NCBI GenBank assembly: GCA_031383555.1
Contig: JANMZR010000389.1
Span: forward strand, 1 to 6,429
DNA length: 6,429 bases
From: JANMZR01 sp031383555
GTDB taxonomy: Bacteria > Bacteroidota > Bacteroidia > Cytophagales > Spirosomataceae
Reading direction: 5' to 3'
Both the position numbers and the translations under genes were made by a program. Shown in pieces: positions 1-6,429 of this stretch. Every line of letters begins with the position of its first letter. The first letter of the stretch is position 1. The notes beneath the pieces were generated by a model. The model saw only the letters and a list, made by a program, of their open reading frames with translations, was not told the DNA's origin and did not search any database.

Positions 1-1973
1 ATCTGTGCTTCACGTGCTTGCTCTTCTGCCTTTTGCAGGTCGAGAAAACGGGTGTATGTTTGTTCGAAAACTTTTGTGAAACGAACAGCTATTTCTTCAT
101 GAGAAGTTGTTAGCCTTGCATCAGTGATAATCAAAAAATACCCTTGTTTAAAATTAAAGGAATAGAGTTTTACTTCTTTAGGAGCTGCCTCCAGCCATTC
201 TTCAACCGTAAATGGGGCTTCAAACCCATATTCTTTTAATGACAAAATCGCATATTTTGCCACGTAAGATTCATGCTCCAGCGTTTCCTCTCTGTTTAAC
301 TCAATTAGGTAGTGAGGCTCCTGCCTTTTCCAACTTTCCAAAATGGAACGCATGACTTTAGTCTCTGAGGTAGGGATACGATTGGGCCGCTTTAATATTT
401 TGCCATCAATTAAGGCGTAAAATGCAGATTTTCCTGTTTCTTCTTCCATTAATGCAAAGCCACAAGATGCACTCTCAATCCCTAGTTTGAATAACTCATG
501 GTATAATATTTCAGCAGTATCAAACAATTCATCCGTTTTTTGCATCCCCATTGTTCTTGAACGTACTTTTTCCAGTGCCCCTTCAATTTCTAAGTCCCGA
601 TTTTTAAATACGAGTTCAGAAGTACGCTCAGCCACTTCTTTTTCAAGTGTTTCGTTTTGGGAGGAAAGGATTAGTTGTTTTTCCTGCTCTTGGGCAAGGG
701 TCTGAGCCGAAAGTTGCTTCACTGCAACTAACTGTGCCGCTAAGCTTTTACTGGCAAAAGCAAACTCACTGGCCAGGTAAACAGAAAAAAAGAGAGGCAA
801 AGACAGGACACCGAAGTTATCAAATGTATTGCCGTAGCCATTGATACGAAAATAAGGTAGCAAAGACGTGAAATCGGTAAGATACCGCATGGAAAGACCA
901 ACAAATGAAAACACCAGGCCGATCAGAATGATGTTGACTCCCCGGTGTTTCCTGACTACAGCCACAATTGTAATTCGTATGGCTTCGGCAGTCATTACAA
1001 TGGTCGAACCTATTTCTATCCAGGGAACACCGCTTTGATAGTTAAAGAAATAGACGACGGTCAGCAAACCGCAGGCTCCAAGGCCTGCCCAGTAGATGTA
1101 TGACTTAGGTAAAGCGTAAGCAGTATAAAGGGCGGTAACTAAAAAAATGTAATTGATTGGATACAGGACAGCCCTCAGCTGACCGACGTACATCATGGTA
1201 TCTAAATCGCTAAGTAACGAAGTATTACGCAGCCCCAAAACCAGCCAATGCAGAAAGAACAACAGCGATGAAATGGAAAAAAACAAGTTCGCCTTTTTCA
1301 AAGGATAAAAAATAAAAAAGCAGAGATGTAGCAAAGCCAGAATAAAAAACAGGCCTGCTTTAACGAATGTGTAGGTTAAAGAGTTGTATCTACGTTGTGA
1401 TAGAGGGCTGAAAGGATCAAGTTGACTAACGGCAAAGACACGTACTCGGTATAGGAAGTTTGGTATATTTGCAAATTTAGTATAAGGAAGATTGGGCTGA
1501 AAAGCGATTCGCACCGCCAGTACATAGTTTGATTTTCCCACTCCGGGTAAGCCAAAACTATGAAAGGCCGTATAAACAGCATCTACCTCATCGGCATTTG
1601 GCGAAACCGTACCCAGACGTAGAATGAGTTGTCCATTGCTATACAAGACAGAGGAAGCAACTTGACTTACCAATAAAGTAATTGCCTGTCGTTGTAGCAG
1701 GGTGCTATCAACATGGAGGTTCAGCCGAAGCCAGCCGATACCAGCCTTTCGTACCTGCGGCAAGTCCATTATGTCCTTCGATGGGTCAATACGTTCCCAC
1801 TTCGAGTCGTTAAAATCCGGTTTGGCAAAATCAGGGTTATCGCCTGCCTGCCATTTCCAGCCTTTGTCAAGTAGGATTCCTTGAGTTGGAATACTGTCAA
1901 TTCTAAAAATTTCGGCTTTTTGAGAAAATAGGTTGAAAGAAATGAAGAAAAGGCTAGTAATCAGTATTTTCAT
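1..1973 (-). CDS. 7TM membrane sensor protein, N-terminal part (C-terminus beyond window)
   Basis: Membrane signal receptor, probably of the 7TMR-DISM type, sensing a periplasmic ligand and passing the signal to a cytoplasmic output domain. The frame is open for 657 codons from ATG at 1971-1973 to the window edge. Residues 1-18 are a signal peptide (MKILITSLFF start, LFSQ end). Residues about 20-195 form a periplasmic, probably beta-sandwich domain (GWKWQAGD at 38-45, DFNDSKW at 53-59, GWLRLNL near 80). Seven hydrophobic helices follow at about 205-225, 230-252, 265-288, 291-312, 318-340, 345-362 and 384-404. A coiled coil at about 405-462 includes LEKEVAERTSEL. ALEKVRSRTMGMQ at 466-478 opens a cytoplasmic repeat domain that ends in RFTKVFEQTYTRFLDLQKAE. 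The final KAEEQAREAQ normally leads into a second repeat. The output (histidine kinase, cyclase or other) is not visible, so the class is inferred. Its 5' neighbour lies 309 bp away, so it probably has its own promoter. Confidence 0.88.
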   Translation of the reverse strand, partial: MKILITSLFFISFNLFSQKAEIFRIDSIPTQGILLDKGWKWQAGDNPDFAKPDFNDSKWERIDPSKDIMDLPQVRKAGIGWLRLNLHVDSTLLQRQAITLLVSQVASSVLYSNGQLILRLGTVSPNADEVDAVYTAFHSFGLPGVGKSNYVLAVRIAFQPNLPYTKFANIPNFLYRVRVFAVSQLDPFSPLSQRRYNSLTYTFVKAGLFFILALLHLCFFIFYPLKKANLFFSISSLLFFLHWLVLGLRNTSLLSDLDTMMYVGQLRAVLYPINYIFLVTALYTAYALPKSYIYWAGLGACGLLTVVYFFNYQSGVPWIEIGSTIVMTAEAIRITIVAVVRKHRGVNIILIGLVFSFVGLSMRYLTDFTSLLPYFRINGYGNTFDNFGVLSLPLFFSVYLASEFAFASKSLAAQLVAVKQLSAQTLAQEQEKQLILSSQNETLEKEVAERTSELVFKNRDLEIEGALEKVRSRTMGMQKTDELFDTAEILYHELFKLGIESASCGFALMEEETGKSAFYALIDGKILKRPNRIPTSETKVMRSILESWKRQEPHYLIELNREETLEHESYVAKYAILSLKEYGFEAPFTVEEWLEAAPKEVKLYSFNFKQGYFLIITDARLTTSHEEIAVRFTKVFEQTYTRFLDLQKAEEQAREAQ

Positions 1974-2130
1974 AGACTTTTTGTTTAGAAAATAAAGATA
2001 TTAATTATATTATTGGAAATTAAGTATTTAATATCAATGTTTTCCGTTTTTTATTGAATGGAAAAATTATGATGGCTATAGAAGCTATTAGCAAATTTAA
2101 AGAGGTTTTTTAGATGACTAAAAAGTTTTT

Positions 2131-2222
2131 TATAAGGCCTAAAATTGTAATAGGAGGTTTAATTTATTTCCCCAGTTGAAAGGAAAAAAAATATTCATAA
2201 AGTATTGATAATAATGTAGTTT
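2131..2222 (+). repeat. Imperfect dispersed repeat, copy A
   Basis: A 92-bp stretch that aligns with 5638-5730 along its whole length. Hand alignment gives about 68 identical positions of 93, with a single one-base gap. Best-conserved blocks are CCTAAAATTG near the left end, AATTTxTTTCCC in the middle, an A8-9 tract, then CATAAAG, TTGATAAT and TAGTTT at the right end. Similarity stops at both ends; the flanks do not match. It lies 60 bp past the stop codon of the propeller gene, in the same orientation as copy B, so the two form direct repeats around that gene. Function unknown: it may be a remnant of a dispersed intergenic element or a duplicated regulatory stretch. Confidence 0.6.
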
Positions 2223-2263
2223 GGGTGTTTTCATAATCCCCATATTGAAATTGTTGTAATTTG

Positions 2264-2278
2264 GCTTCAAAAGGAAGC
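2264..2278 (-). terminator. Possible weak terminator hairpin after the propeller gene
   Basis: GCTTC and GAAGC form a perfect 5-bp stem around a 5-nt loop, 4 bp past the stop codon of the propeller gene. On the transcribed (minus) strand no T-run follows the stem, so it is not a classical intrinsic terminator. It could be a transcript-end hairpin or chance. Confidence 0.2.
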
Positions 2279-2282
2279 ACCT

Positions 2283-5234
2283 TTACTTTTTCAACAAAAC
2301 TATCATTTTCGCCAATAATTCCTTTGCTGTTGCCACCACTTGTGAAGTTGGTTTCACATCTGCATCTTGCAAAATATTATGCACAGTAGCCAAACCAGCT
2401 TGTATTTTCTTTAAATCAACAATTTTTGCTTCAAAGTTTTTCATGCCTTCTTCGGTCATTCTGATTCGTGTACGCATTTCTTGCCTATTATCCAATTCTG
2501 CCTGAATTTTGATTCTGCCTTCATAAGCAGCCACAGACAAATCATGTTGGTTTTTCAAATCAATTGTCGAAGTTTTTACTCTTGGGTCCATTTTTATGGT
2601 GAAAGTTTGAGAATAAGCTTTGCCATTTACTGTCAATTTTGCAGTATAATTTCCGGCCAAAACCCAAGGAGAAGTAGCATCTGGAGCCGTATTTTGATAA
2701 ACCGCCGAAATCGGGTAGGAAGGAGGAAGATTGAGTGGTGCATAATGGACATCCCATATAAAACGATGAGAACCAGCCTCAGCCGACAATATTTGCTGTG
2801 GACGAATCCAATACAAAGGAATATTCAAATCGGGTAATTCGTAGGGTTTATCATCGCTCGAAAATTGGCGAACTGGCTTCCCCATTGCGTCAAAAATTTC
2901 AAGTGTTACAGGAGAATTTGCTTTTTCTTTTAAAAAATAATTGATTATCGCACCATCGGGTGGATTTTGCCCCTGCGGTTCTTCTTGCGTAATGGGCGTG
3001 TCGGTATAAGTACTAAATTTTACTCGATAAGTATTTTGAGGTTTGTATAAAATCGCTTCATTTTTAATTAATTGAGATGAAATTTGGCGTAAGGGCGTAA
3101 TATCATCTAAAATCCAAAAGCTACGTCCGTGCGTGCCAACCACAATATCATCATCTTTAATCACCAAATCTCTGATACTTGTGGCAGGCATATTTAGGCG
3201 TAAAGTTTGCCAATTTTCACCATCATCAAAAGATACATATACGGCATTTTCTGAGCCGGCAAAAAGCAAACCTTTTTTGCTGGGGTCTTCTCGAACGGTA
3301 TTAATTGGTTCATTCGGCAAGCCTTTTACTATTTCTTGCCAAGTATTTCCGCCATCTTTTGTTCTGAAAATATGAGGTTTCAAATCATCTAAACGAATGC
3401 GATTGACTGCCACATAAGCCACATTTACATCGAAATGTCCTGCATCAATTTGGGAAACTTTCGACCAAGCTCCAAAATCATATACTTTTTGCCAAGTTCC
3501 CCCTCCGCTTTTTGTAACATGCATAAGGCCGTCATCTGTTCCTGCCCAAATCGTGTTGATGTTTATAGGTGAAGGAGCAAGTGCATAAATTACACTACGA
3601 CGAGGCATTTTTTTCATACTTTCAGTAGTATAAACACCCACACTTGCAGGAATTTCATCATAGGTTTCACGAGTCAAATCGGGGCTAATAACTTGCCAAG
3701 AATTACCGCCATTTTGAGTTTTAAACAAAACATTTCCTGCAAAATAAAGCGTTTTTTTATCTACGGGTGAAAACATAACTGGGGCGGTTCGAATAAAACG
3801 ATATTTGCCCAAACGCACTGCTTCAGGAGCAATATTTTGCGTTTGACCAGTTCTTTTGTCATATTTTGTGATTTTCCCACCATAAATAATATTTGGGTCT
3901 AGTGGGTCGGCAGCCACATAACCGTATTCTTCCACACCCACTGGGTGCCAATCTCTAAACGTAATTATGCCATCTTTACCTCTGGAACTGATGCCAACCG
4001 AGCCACTTTCTTGCTGCCCGCCATAGACATTATATGGAAATGCATTGTCGGTACTCACGTGATAAAACTGAGCTGTTGGCTGATTGTACCAAGAAGAAAA
4101 TGTTTTTCCACCATTTACGGTTATTATTGCCCCTTGGTCGGCCGCCAAAAGCATAATGTCTGGGTTGTTGGGGTTAATCCAAAGTCGATGGTAATCGTCG
4201 CCCCCTGGAGCACCTCTAAACGCCATCCAAGTTTTGCCACCGTCTTCCGACTTCCAAGTGTCCACATCTGCACTAAACACGATGTCTGGGTTGGTGGGAT
4301 GCACTTTTATTTCCGCAAAATCACTGCCTCGTCCCCACAGCCTTTCATCTTGACTGATTCTTGTCCAAGATTCGCCGGCATCATCAGAGCGAAAAACGCC
4401 TCCTTCTTGCTCTGAATCTACTGTGGCGTACATTCTTGAAGGATTACTGGGAGAAATTCCAAATCCAATTCTACCCAAACCTTCCTCAAAAGTAGGCAAG
4501 CCTTTCGTTAATTTATTCCAAGTGGTACCACCATCGGTTGATTTAAACAAACCACTTTCGGGGCCTTGCCATTCACCATTTTCCCAAGGCCCCTGACGAG
4601 CCGCCCAAAGGTCGGCGTATATAATATTGGAATTTTTTGGGTCTATGGTTACTTGAATTGCTCCTGTATTTTCGTCTGTATACAATACTTTTTCCCAAGT
4701 TTTACCGCCATTTTTTGTGCGATAAACGCCTCTTTCTGTATTGGGCCCATACGGATGGCCCAACACTGCCGCAAAAACAATATCCTCGTTTTTTGGGTCA
4801 ATAGCCAAGCCTCCAATTTGCTGAGCATCGTTTAAGCCTGTATTTACCCAAGTTTTCCCTTCGTCGGTAGATCGGTATATTCCGTTTCCAACTGACAAAT
4901 CTGGCCTTTGAATGCCCTCGCCCGAGGCAACATATATGACATTAGGATTGGATGGAGCCACTGCAACATCACCCACTGAACCAGTGGGCTGGTCGTCAAA
5001 AATTGGATTCCAAGTATGACCAAAATCATCCGTTCTCCAAACACCCCCATTATTTACACCTATATAAAAGACGTTTGGTTTTTGAGGAACGCCCACCGCA
5101 CCAACTGTTCGGCCACCACGATGTGGGCCAATCATCCGCCATTTCATGCTTTCGAAATAGGAGGGACTAAAGCCTTGGGCAAATGATGTTGATATTGTTA
5201 TTGAAAATAAAAGAGAGAGTATTATTTTTTTCAT
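2283..5234 (-). CDS. Secreted sortilin/VPS10-like Asp-box beta-propeller protein (BNR 'glycosyl hydrolase' family)
   Basis: Exported 983-residue protein of the family annotated as VPS10/sortilin-domain, BNR-repeat or WD40/YVTN-like glycosyl hydrolase. I chose ATG at 5232-5234 because it begins a clean signal peptide (residues 1-20, ending TSFAQ); the frame runs upstream to 5327, but those 31 residues lie before the signal. Mature start SMKWRMIGPHRGGRTVG is a family hallmark. Asp-boxes (S/T-x-D/N-x-G-x-T/S-W) lie near 67, 121, 172, 231, 282, 328, 371 (degenerate), 505, 573, 624 and 668, giving blades of one or two propellers. THGRSFWILDD (701-711) closes the propeller region. Residues about 765-885 look like an Ig/FlgD-type beta domain ending in KMDPRV, followed by a helical tail. 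No type IX secretion C-terminal domain is evident. Substrate unknown; I see no defined glycosidase catalytic pair, so hydrolase activity is unproven. Confidence 0.93.
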   Translation of the reverse strand: MKKIILSLLFSITISTSFAQGFSPSYFESMKWRMIGPHRGGRTVGAVGVPQKPNVFYIGVNNGGVWRTDDFGHTWNPIFDDQPTGSVGDVAVAPSNPNVIYVASGEGIQRPDLSVGNGIYRSTDEGKTWVNTGLNDAQQIGGLAIDPKNEDIVFAAVLGHPYGPNTERGVYRTKNGGKTWEKVLYTDENTGAIQVTIDPKNSNIIYADLWAARQGPWENGEWQGPESGLFKSTDGGTTWNKLTKGLPTFEEGLGRIGFGISPSNPSRMYATVDSEQEGGVFRSDDAGESWTRISQDERLWGRGSDFAEIKVHPTNPDIVFSADVDTWKSEDGGKTWMAFRGAPGGDDYHRLWINPNNPDIMLLAADQGAIITVNGGKTFSSWYNQPTAQFYHVSTDNAFPYNVYGGQQESGSVGISSRGKDGIITFRDWHPVGVEEYGYVAADPLDPNIIYGGKITKYDKRTGQTQNIAPEAVRLGKYRFIRTAPVMFSPVDKKTLYFAGNVLFKTQNGGNSWQVISPDLTRETYDEIPASVGVYTTESMKKMPRRSVIYALAPSPININTIWAGTDDGLMHVTKSGGGTWQKVYDFGAWSKVSQIDAGHFDVNVAYVAVNRIRLDDLKPHIFRTKDGGNTWQEIVKGLPNEPINTVREDPSKKGLLFAGSENAVYVSFDDGENWQTLRLNMPATSIRDLVIKDDDIVVGTHGRSFWILDDITPLRQISSQLIKNEAILYKPQNTYRVKFSTYTDTPITQEEPQGQNPPDGAIINYFLKEKANSPVTLEIFDAMGKPVRQFSSDDKPYELPDLNIPLYWIRPQQILSAEAGSHRFIWDVHYAPLNLPPSYPISAVYQNTAPDATSPWVLAGNYTAKLTVNGKAYSQTFTIKMDPRVKTSTIDLKNQHDLSVAAYEGRIKIQAELDNRQEMRTRIRMTEEGMKNFEAKIVDLKKIQAGLATVHNILQDADVKPTSQVVATAKELLAKMIVLLKK

Positions 5235-5477
5235 GTTTGTTTTTTGGACGGGTAATTGAAATTGTAGAAAAAAACCTTGGTTACGTAAATTAACATAAAC
5301 TTTTTTTAAAAAAATAATGGTGTGCATGAAAAAATATAAAAATTAATTCATTTTGCTTGATTATAAACGTAATAGAATTGCCTTCTTTAAAACTTTAAAT
5401 TATGTGACGTCAATGAATAAAATCGAGGATTATAGGTAAGCTTTGTTTTTTTGTTTAGCTCAAAGGTTAACTTTTTT

Positions 5478-5633
5478 ATGTTGGCAGGTTGTATCACTGC
5501 AGGTGACGTTCAAAATTATCATTTGGCTTATTCTTTTTCTCAAATTCTGTATTGGGGCTTAAAACAGCCACCTGTTTCTGGGTTAAAAACAATTCCATTT
5601 ACTGTTCTTGCAGGGCTTCGTTTGGCTCTTTGA
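5478..5633 (+). CDS. Possible small protein of 51 residues, unrecognised
   Basis: ATG at 5478 opens a 51-residue frame ending in TGA at 5631-5633; a TTG at 5451 would give 60 residues. The product is rich in aromatic residues and prolines (ILYWGLKQPPVSGLKT near the centre, AGLRLAL at the end) and has no clear signal peptide or membrane helix. By hand count the frame is about 39% GC, while the 120 bp after 5640 are about 22%, and many codons end in T (GGT, TCT, GCT, CTT), which makes it look coding. It has no ribosome binding site that I can see. It ends 4 bp before repeat copy B. It may be a real small gene, the tail of a decayed gene, or part of a dispersed element. I do not recognise a family. 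Confidence 0.3.
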   Translation: MLAGCITAGDVQNYHLAYSFSQILYWGLKQPPVSGLKTIPFTVLAGLRLAL

Positions 5634-5637
5634 AGAG

Positions 5638-5730
5638 TATAAAACCTAAAATTGCAATTTAATATATAATTTCTTTCCCTTGGTTATTGAAAAAAAAATT
5701 ATGCATAAAGGCTTGATAATCATTTAGTTT
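5638..5730 (+). repeat. Imperfect dispersed repeat, copy B
   Basis: A 93-bp partner of copy A at 2131-2222 in the same orientation, about 73% identical by hand alignment. It begins 4 bp after the stop of the small open frame and ends 125 bp before the FAS1 start codon. Shared blocks are TATAA, CCTAAAATTG, TTTCCC, the A-tract, CATAAAG, TTGATAAT and TAGTTT. The position would allow a role in FAS1 transcription, but copy A has no gene downstream on the same strand, which argues against a promoter. Confidence 0.6.
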
Positions 5731-5855
5731 AAAGTATTAATTAGCCGCAGATTTATAAAAAGTTAAATTTATGTTTAAGTATTATTAAAAAAGATTAAAC
5801 AAAATAAAGGATACATTGTTATAATTCTAGTATTAAACAATATAAATAAAAGAAA

Positions 5856-6362
5856 ATGAAAAAATTAGTTTTTGCGCTATCATTAGCATTTGCATCAGTA
5901 ACAGTGTTTGGTCAATCGAAGGACGTGGTAGACATTGCTATTAGTTCTGCAGACCATACCACTTTAGTAGCCGCAGTAGCAGCTGCAGATTTAGTAGGCA
6001 CATTGAAAAGTGAAGGTCCATTTACAGTGTTTGCTCCAACCAATGCTGCTTTTTCTAAATTGCCAGCAGGTACAGTTGAAACTTTGTTGAAACCAGAAAA
6101 CAAAGGTAAATTAGCACAAATACTTACTTACCATGTAGTAAGCGGTAATTTAGATGCAGCAGCAGTAATGGCAGCGCTTAAAACGGGTAAAGGTAAAGTA
6201 GTTTTAACAACTGTAAGTGGAGGAAAGCTAACAGTAACTACTGAAAAAGGAAAAGTAAAATTGACTGACGAAAACGGTGGAGTATCCTACGTAACAGCTA
6301 CTGATTTGAAAGGTTCAAATGGAGTAATACACGTAATTGACGGTGTTGTATTACCAAAATAA
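5856..6362 (+). CDS. Secreted fasciclin (FAS1) domain protein
   Basis: Exported 168-residue protein made of a signal peptide and one fasciclin domain, a fold used for adhesion or matrix and cell-surface contacts in bacteria and eukaryotes. Residues 1-20 are the signal peptide (MKKLVFALSL start, VFGQ end). The FAS1 domain fills about 24-167: the H1 motif GPFTVFAPTNAAF at 54-66, the conserved Y-H pair in LTYHVVSG (90-97) and the H2 motif GVIHVIDGVVLP at 156-167 are all present, so the domain is complete and of normal length. No lipobox cysteine, anchor or sorting domain is seen, so it is likely periplasmic or released. ATG at 5856 is the only start that keeps the signal peptide; the leader before it is A-rich without a Shine-Dalgarno. 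It is divergent from the propeller gene and monocistronic, with a terminator just after it. Its ligand cannot be told from sequence. Confidence 0.96.
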   Translation: MKKLVFALSLAFASVTVFGQSKDVVDIAISSADHTTLVAAVAAADLVGTLKSEGPFTVFAPTNAAFSKLPAGTVETLLKPENKGKLAQILTYHVVSGNLDAAAVMAALKTGKGKVVLTTVSGGKLTVTTEKGKVKLTDENGGVSYVTATDLKGSNGVIHVIDGVVLPK

Positions 6363-6386
6363 TTGAATATTATTATATTATTTAAG

Positions 6387-6420
6387 AAAAAAACTCGCTA
6401 AACATTTGGCGAGTTTTTTT
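6387..6420 (+). terminator. Intrinsic terminator of the FAS1 gene
   Basis: AAACTCGC (6391-6398) pairs perfectly with GCGAGTTT (6409-6416), and the stem can extend inward through a T-G wobble and two A-T pairs to a 4-nt loop. Seven T follow on the plus strand (6414-6420) and seven A precede (6387-6393), so it could also stop transcription arriving from the right. It lies 24 bp after the FAS1 stop codon. Confidence 0.9.
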
Positions 6421-6429
6421 ATTGGTATT

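Larger units (their letters stand above)
1974..2282. other. AT-rich intergenic spacer
   Basis: This 309-bp spacer separates the sensor start from the stop of the propeller gene, both on the minus strand. It has no credible gene; the longest plus-strand frame noticed, at 2069-2113, is only 14 codons. On the minus strand TATCTTTA (1993-2000), 19 nt before the sensor ATG, is one base off the Bacteroidota -7 consensus TAnnTTTG, but no clear -33 element was found and such matches are common in AT-rich DNA. The right half holds one copy of the dispersed repeat and a small hairpin by the propeller stop codon. Confidence 0.6.
5235..5855. other. Divergent intergenic region between propeller and FAS1 genes
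   Basis: This 621-bp spacer must carry the promoters of two divergent genes. No Shine-Dalgarno sequence precedes either start; both have A-rich leaders, as is usual in Bacteroidota. Matches one base off the -7 consensus TAnnTTTG are TACGTTTA on the minus strand (5364-5371) and TATGTTTA on the plus strand (5770-5777), each without a convincing -33 partner, so promoters are not called. An 8-bp palindrome TGACGTCA lies at 5405-5412. The middle holds a less AT-rich segment with a small open frame (5478-5633), then repeat copy B. The last 120 bp before the FAS1 start are very AT-rich and otherwise featureless. Confidence 0.6.

Noticed and set aside
487..844. Plus-strand open frames of 60-70 codons over the sensor gene
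   Set aside because: They lie antisense to a fully open frame with recognisable sensor motifs and have no family-like content of their own.
1376..1582. Minus-strand 68-codon frame within the sensor gene
   Set aside because: It is an alternative frame of the same strand. The sensor frame itself was translated through this region without a stop or frameshift.
2069..2113. 14-codon plus-strand frame starting ATGATG in the left spacer
   Set aside because: Too short, no ribosome binding context, no coding signal beyond chance.
1974..2282. CRISPR array, tRNA or riboswitch in the spacers
   Set aside because: No regularly spaced repeats, cloverleaf or conserved aptamer core was visible in either spacer.
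3945..4415. Plus-strand 156-codon frame opposite the propeller gene
   Set aside because: It is antisense to the Asp-box repeats; its length follows from the codon bias of the real gene, and the product resembles no family.
2283..5234. Assignment as an enzyme of a specific glycoside hydrolase family such as GH74
   Set aside because: Asp-boxes are shared by many non-enzymatic propellers and I could not identify the catalytic acid pair, so only the broader family name is used.
5912..6103. Minus-strand 63-codon frame in the FAS1 gene
   Set aside because: Antisense shadow of a complete fasciclin domain.

Overview
The window looks like a chromosomal fragment from a member of the Bacteroidota, probably a Cytophagales-type environmental bacterium. 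The evidence is the AT-rich intergenic DNA, A-rich leaders without Shine-Dalgarno sequences, signal peptides ending in F-A-Q, F-G-Q or F-S-Q, a 7TM sensor carrying the ALEKVRSRTMGMQ-type cytoplasmic repeat, and a long sortilin/VPS10-like Asp-box protein. The genus cannot be fixed from the sequence alone.

Layout. Positions 1973 down to 1 (minus strand) hold the N-terminal 657 codons of a membrane sensor that runs off the left edge: signal peptide, periplasmic domain, seven membrane helices, coiled coil and one complete cytoplasmic repeat domain. I translated this frame codon by codon and found no stop. A 309-bp AT-rich spacer follows. Positions 5234 to 2283 (minus strand) encode a 983-residue secreted beta-propeller protein with about eleven Asp-boxes. 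A 621-bp spacer separates it from a divergent gene at 5856-6362 (plus strand), a 168-residue secreted single-domain fasciclin (FAS1) protein with a strong intrinsic terminator at 6387-6420.

The three main genes are ordinary Bacteroidota families. Two encode exported proteins (propeller and FAS1) and one a signal receptor. They are separately spaced, so a shared operon is unlikely and no joint pathway can be claimed.

The least explained part is the non-coding DNA. Two copies of an imperfect repeat of about 92 bp (roughly 73% identical by hand alignment) lie in the same orientation at 2131-2222 and 5638-5730 and so bracket the propeller gene. The right copy starts 4 bp after a small, coding-looking open frame (5478-5633) that I cannot assign to a family. 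I saw no tRNA, rRNA, CRISPR array, transposase or other clear defence or mobile system.
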